From assembly GCA_041166385.1 (NCBI GenBank), contig JBEEFW010000163.1, positions 1-64,000 on the forward strand: DNA of 64,000 nucleotides, written 5' to 3'. Both the position numbers and the translations under genes were made by a program. Under the pieces are notes generated by a model. The model did no database searches. It saw only the letters and a program-made list of their open reading frames with translations, and was not told the origin of the DNA. Shown piece after piece: positions 61,668 through 64,000 of the stretch; the stretch's first letter is position 1, and each line of letters opens with the position of its first letter. This DNA comes from DASUCS01 sp041166385 (lineage in GTDB: Bacteria; Actinomycetota; Acidimicrobiia; Acidimicrobiales; JACDCH01).

Positions 61668-61712
61668 TGGTCGGGGGGGCGGGATTTGAACCCACGACCT
61701 CTGCGTCCCGAA
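61668..61712 (-). other. 3' half of tRNA-Pro(CGG), candidate attachment site
   Basis: On the minus strand the segment reads from the anticodon loop TTCGGGA through variable loop AGGTC, T arm GTGGGTTCAAATCCCGC, the acceptor 3' strand and CCA. Upstream there is no matching 5' half: the bases before the loop do not pair with CGCAG. A fragment running exactly from anticodon loop to CCA is the usual attachment core of tyrosine integrases. Confidence 0.85.
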
Positions 61713-61962
61713 TGATCTCGGACCGTATTTCGGCGACTTGCTGCGGACAACTGTGCACGTCATCGAGGGTGGTGAACGTCAGCGAACGTGCGCGGATTGG
61801 AGCGGACGCGGAAAAAACGCGGACAGGCTTTCCGGACCGGCCACAAGGTCGCACTCTCGGAAGCGCCGGGTGCTCGACGTCGATCTGATCGAGGCAGCTT
61901 GTGGCGGCATGCGGTAGGTTTCGGCGCGCAGGTTGGTGAACGGGGCGGGGAAGGGGCCAGCA
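61713..61962. other. Stretch without a supported gene next to the tRNA fragment
   Basis: No frame shows a convincing protein. A minus-strand frame reading through the tRNA half is an artefact. Features seen are CGCGGAAAAAACGCG (a short inverted repeat around an A run, near 61808) and a purine-rich GGGGCGGGGAAGGGG just before the next gene. An integrase or excision gene is not found here. Confidence 0.5.
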
Positions 61963-62316
61963 ATGGCGGGAACACCCCGAAGCCGGGCGACCCCGCGGCC
62001 GGTTGTCGCTCCGCCACGCGGTGCTGGTCCGCCCCCGGCGACGCCACTGCCGAAGGCGGAGGACTGGGTTCGCAACCTGAGTTGGCTCGTTGTCGCCAGC
62101 TTTCTCGTTGTCAGTGTCGTGTTGCTCGGGTGGGGATGGAGCCAGCGCGGCCGGCAGGACGACTATCCGGGGCAGCAGCGAGACACCGCAGTCCGCCGAC
62201 CCCGGGTACGACGCCCCACGTCCGCGTCATCGACGATCTCGGTCGCCACGGCGACCTCGATGTCACCGTGTAAGCGCACGTTCGGGCATCGACACACGAG
62301 ATTGGAGGGACGCTGA
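61963..62316 (+). pseudogene. Small membrane protein gene, apparently frameshifted
   Basis: The ATG at 61963 has GGGG 7 bases upstream. Residues 1-43 are Pro/Ala/Arg-rich, then one membrane helix (about 50-67), then WSQRGRQDDYPG. After this the frame turns into Arg/Ser-rich text up to the stop at 62316. Removing one base from the GGGG run (62169-62172) and one from the CCCC run (62214-62217) gives SSETPQSADPGYDAHVRVIDDLGRHGDLDVTV, ending at the TAA of 62273. That reads like real protein. It may be a broken gene or an assembly error. As it stands the frame ends in a CTGA overlap with the next gene. Confidence 0.5.
62304..62309 (+). promoter_or_regulatory. Ribosome site pointing to a CTG start
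   Basis: GGAGGG, 3 bases before CTG at 62313. No ATG or GTG is suitably placed. The next TTG (62328) would be 18 bases away. Confidence 0.5.
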
Positions 62317-64000
62317 AGCCGCTCAAGTTGATCCTCGCCGCGCTCACTCCCCTGGTCGTGGGTGCCGCCATCGGTTGGGTCGTCTCTGATCACACACCTG
62401 ACCATTGGCCGGAACCAGGTTCGGGCCTCGTCACCGTCGCGTATGTCCTGTTCGGTGTCCTGTTGCTCGCGCTCGCCGTGGCGGGGGTGAGAGAGCTCTG
62501 GACATACGTCAAGGCTCGGCCGAGGTCGTGGCGACGGATGATGCTCCCGGTCATCCTGCCGTTGGCCGCACTCACTGTGGCCTCAATGGTGCTCGCGGGT
62601 GTCGGCTTTGGCCGCGGCAACGAGAGCGGGTGGGATCTCGTCAAGTGGGCCACGCTGCTCGAAGTGGTCGCGGCGTTTTGCGTGCTCGCGTGGCGCTCGC
62701 TGTCGTGGCGTTGGTTCTGGCATCTCACGGTGGGCGCCACGGGTGTGACGGCGATCGCCGTTGGTGGGAGCCTGGGAGTGCGCGCCGGTGTCGTGCTGGT
62801 GATCGTTTCGGTGCTGCTCGTCACGGCGTCCAACTTCTCCGTCACCACCGTTCGGGTGGTCAGCCTGCTCACTGTGGTCGTACTCATCGGATTGCTCGCG
62901 CGCATCGGAAGCGATGCGCTCGAGAGCACACGACACGAGGCTGAGAAGCTGTCGGACGGAAGCAAGCTCACGACCGACGCGGCGAAGGCGCTTGCGAAGA
63001 CGGCGACCGACGCACGAGAGGCGCGGGACCGGAAGCTCGCGACGGATCAATCGAGTCTCGAGCTCCTGAAGATTCGAGCGGGTAACGGCGCCGATCCCGT
63101 CGAGGATCCAGCTCCGTTGCTCAACGAGATCGCGATGGACACCCAGACGCTTGCCACGCTCAAGACCGCGGAAGAGGCCGCACAGGAGACCGTCGAAGCC
63201 ATCACGGCCCGGCGGACCTTCCTCGAACTCGTCGGCGATGGTGCCTCAGAGTTGGTTCATGACACCGCCAGTCCTCTCACGGGCAAGAATGTCGATGTCG
63301 CGATGAGCCCGGGCGGATGGGTGGCGGTGCTCCTCGCACTGTGCCTCGTCCACCGAAAGATGGAGATACAGAGCGGTCTCCGCGAGGTTGGGCCCATCGT
63401 CGTCGATCCGTTCGTCCTGCCGTCGGAGACGGGCGATGACAAGTTGAGCGCCTATGTCACTCGGCGGTTGAGAGATGAACTCGCGCGCGCCTCGGTGTGG
63501 GAACCCGCATCGGTCCCGACGGCGGATGCGGTCGACAAGGTCGCCACCGTTGCGTCGACCGAGTTGGTGCCGAGCGGAAAGTGGGTGTCGGCCGTCGCCA
63601 AGCTCGTGCGGGAGCTCGCATTCCCGCTCACAGGCTTCGTCGTCGTTCCGACCTACGACAAGCACGACGACGGCAAGCATCATGTGACGATCGCGCTCAA
63701 GACGGCTCGGCGCGGTCACCTCGTCTCGTCGCGGAGTGTGACCGCCGATTCGCTCGACGATGTCATCCTGAAGGCCGCCGCTTGCATTGCCCAGGGCCTT
63801 CTATCGAGTGCGGACACCGTTCCGCAATGGAGCGAATGGCCCGAGGGGGATGGCACCGCACTCGAGTGCTACTTGCGTTACCTGCACTGCGACGATGAGA
63901 AGGAGAAGCGCCATCTCAAACGCGCCGCGCTCAGGGCGAACCCCGGCAGCGGGCTGCTGCAGGTGCTGGTCGGCATGGACGACGATGTGGACGGCGACCA
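62313..64000 (+). CDS. Large membrane protein of unknown function, cut by window end
   Basis: 562 codons without stop reach the end of the window. The start is probably CTG at 62313 (MKPLKLILAALTPLVVGAAIG), after an in-frame TAA at 62271. Residues 1-190 hold about seven membrane helices. Residues 195-310 form a charged helical region with coiled-coil character. A weak hydrophobic patch (near 340) is followed by a soluble domain containing GPIVVDPFVLPSETGDDKLSAYVTRRL and TGFVVVPTYDKHDDGKHHVTIALKT. The tail looks helical, perhaps TPR-like. I know no such family. Location beyond the tRNA fragment suggests a mobile-island gene, possibly an effector or sensor. Confidence 0.75.
   Translation, partial: MKPLKLILAALTPLVVGAAIGWVVSDHTPDHWPEPGSGLVTVAYVLFGVLLLALAVAGVRELWTYVKARPRSWRRMMLPVILPLAALTVASMVLAGVGFGRGNESGWDLVKWATLLEVVAAFCVLAWRSLSWRWFWHLTVGATGVTAIAVGGSLGVRAGVVLVIVSVLLVTASNFSVTTVRVVSLLTVVVLIGLLARIGSDALESTRHEAEKLSDGSKLTTDAAKALAKTATDAREARDRKLATDQSSLELLKIRAGNGADPVEDPAPLLNEIAMDTQTLATLKTAEEAAQETVEAITARRTFLELVGDGASELVHDTASPLTGKNVDVAMSPGGWVAVLLALCLVHRKMEIQSGLREVGPIVVDPFVLPSETGDDKLSAYVTRRLRDELARASVWEPASVPTADAVDKVATVASTELVPSGKWVSAVAKLVRELAFPLTGFVVVPTYDKHDDGKHHVTIALKTARRGHLVSSRSVTADSLDDVILKAAACIAQGLLSSADTVPQWSEWPEGDGTALECYLRYLHCDDEKEKRHLKRAALRANPGSGLLQVLVGMDDDVDGD

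Noticed and set aside
61573..61854. Minus-strand frame containing AEVVGSNPAPPTN
   Set aside because: This is a translation of the tRNA-Pro 3' half, a common false gene near tRNAs.

Overview
The window is GC-rich bacterial DNA with many GTG starts, stop/start overlaps of 1, 4 or 8 bases, and leaderless promoters whose TANNNT box lies only 6-10 bases before the start codon. The gene content points to an actinobacterium: a BldD regulator, an acyl-CoA carboxylase epsilon subunit, F420-type oxidoreductases, a DUF2510 protein and stand-alone LigD-polymerase plus LigC. The ethylmalonyl-CoA enzymes, Aat and the general style make class Acidimicrobiia (Ilumatobacter-like) my best guess. This is inference, because no rRNA or marker gene is present.

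Left part (1-38.6 kb) is mostly chromosomal housekeeping. It holds a large secreted subtilase, then crotonyl-CoA carboxylase/reductase with an epimerase. An ABC exporter pair follows, then a DNA-repair group (5'-3' exonuclease, LigD polymerase domain, convergent LigC). A propionyl-CoA carboxylase beta/epsilon pair comes next. A first glycan locus (14.5-19.6 kb) has two sulfotransferases, two glycosyltransferases and a phosphoesterase. After it come ethylmalonyl-CoA mutase, Aat, 3-hydroxybutyryl-CoA dehydrogenase, a sensor kinase, cyclophilin, BldD, LysC and Asd. A mixed set of oxidoreductases and a biotin-carrier/carboxyltransferase fusion complete this part. Ccr, epimerase, mutase and carboxylase together outline the ethylmalonyl-CoA route of acetyl-CoA assimilation.

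Region 39.5-50.5 kb looks like a small natural-product cluster. It has two adenylation-carrier-thioesterase enzymes without condensation domains, a flavin oxidase, a PLP enzyme, a P450, an FAD/NAD oxidoreductase and a glycosyltransferase. In both adenylation domains the Asp that normally holds an alpha-amino group is replaced, so the substrates are probably not ordinary amino acids.

Region 50.5-60.6 kb is the most unusual. Glycosyltransferase genes lead into an operon of PqqD-like protein, HPr-kinase-like protein, an 88-residue Tat-signal mini-protein ending in a pure Ser/Thr run, another glycosyltransferase, a PF14907-like nucleotidyltransferase, a methyltransferase and a polytopic membrane protein. 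I read this as a candidate peptide-modification and export system whose substrate is the mini-protein.

The right end (61.7-64 kb) begins with the 3' half of a tRNA-Pro gene, which looks like the edge of an integrated element. Past it lie a small membrane-protein gene that appears frameshifted and a long membrane protein of unknown function, apparently CTG-initiated, that runs off the window. A family of hairpins with 24-base arms and 4-base loops sits directly behind stop codons at 10.8 and 28.9 kb, with a half copy at 29.3 kb.
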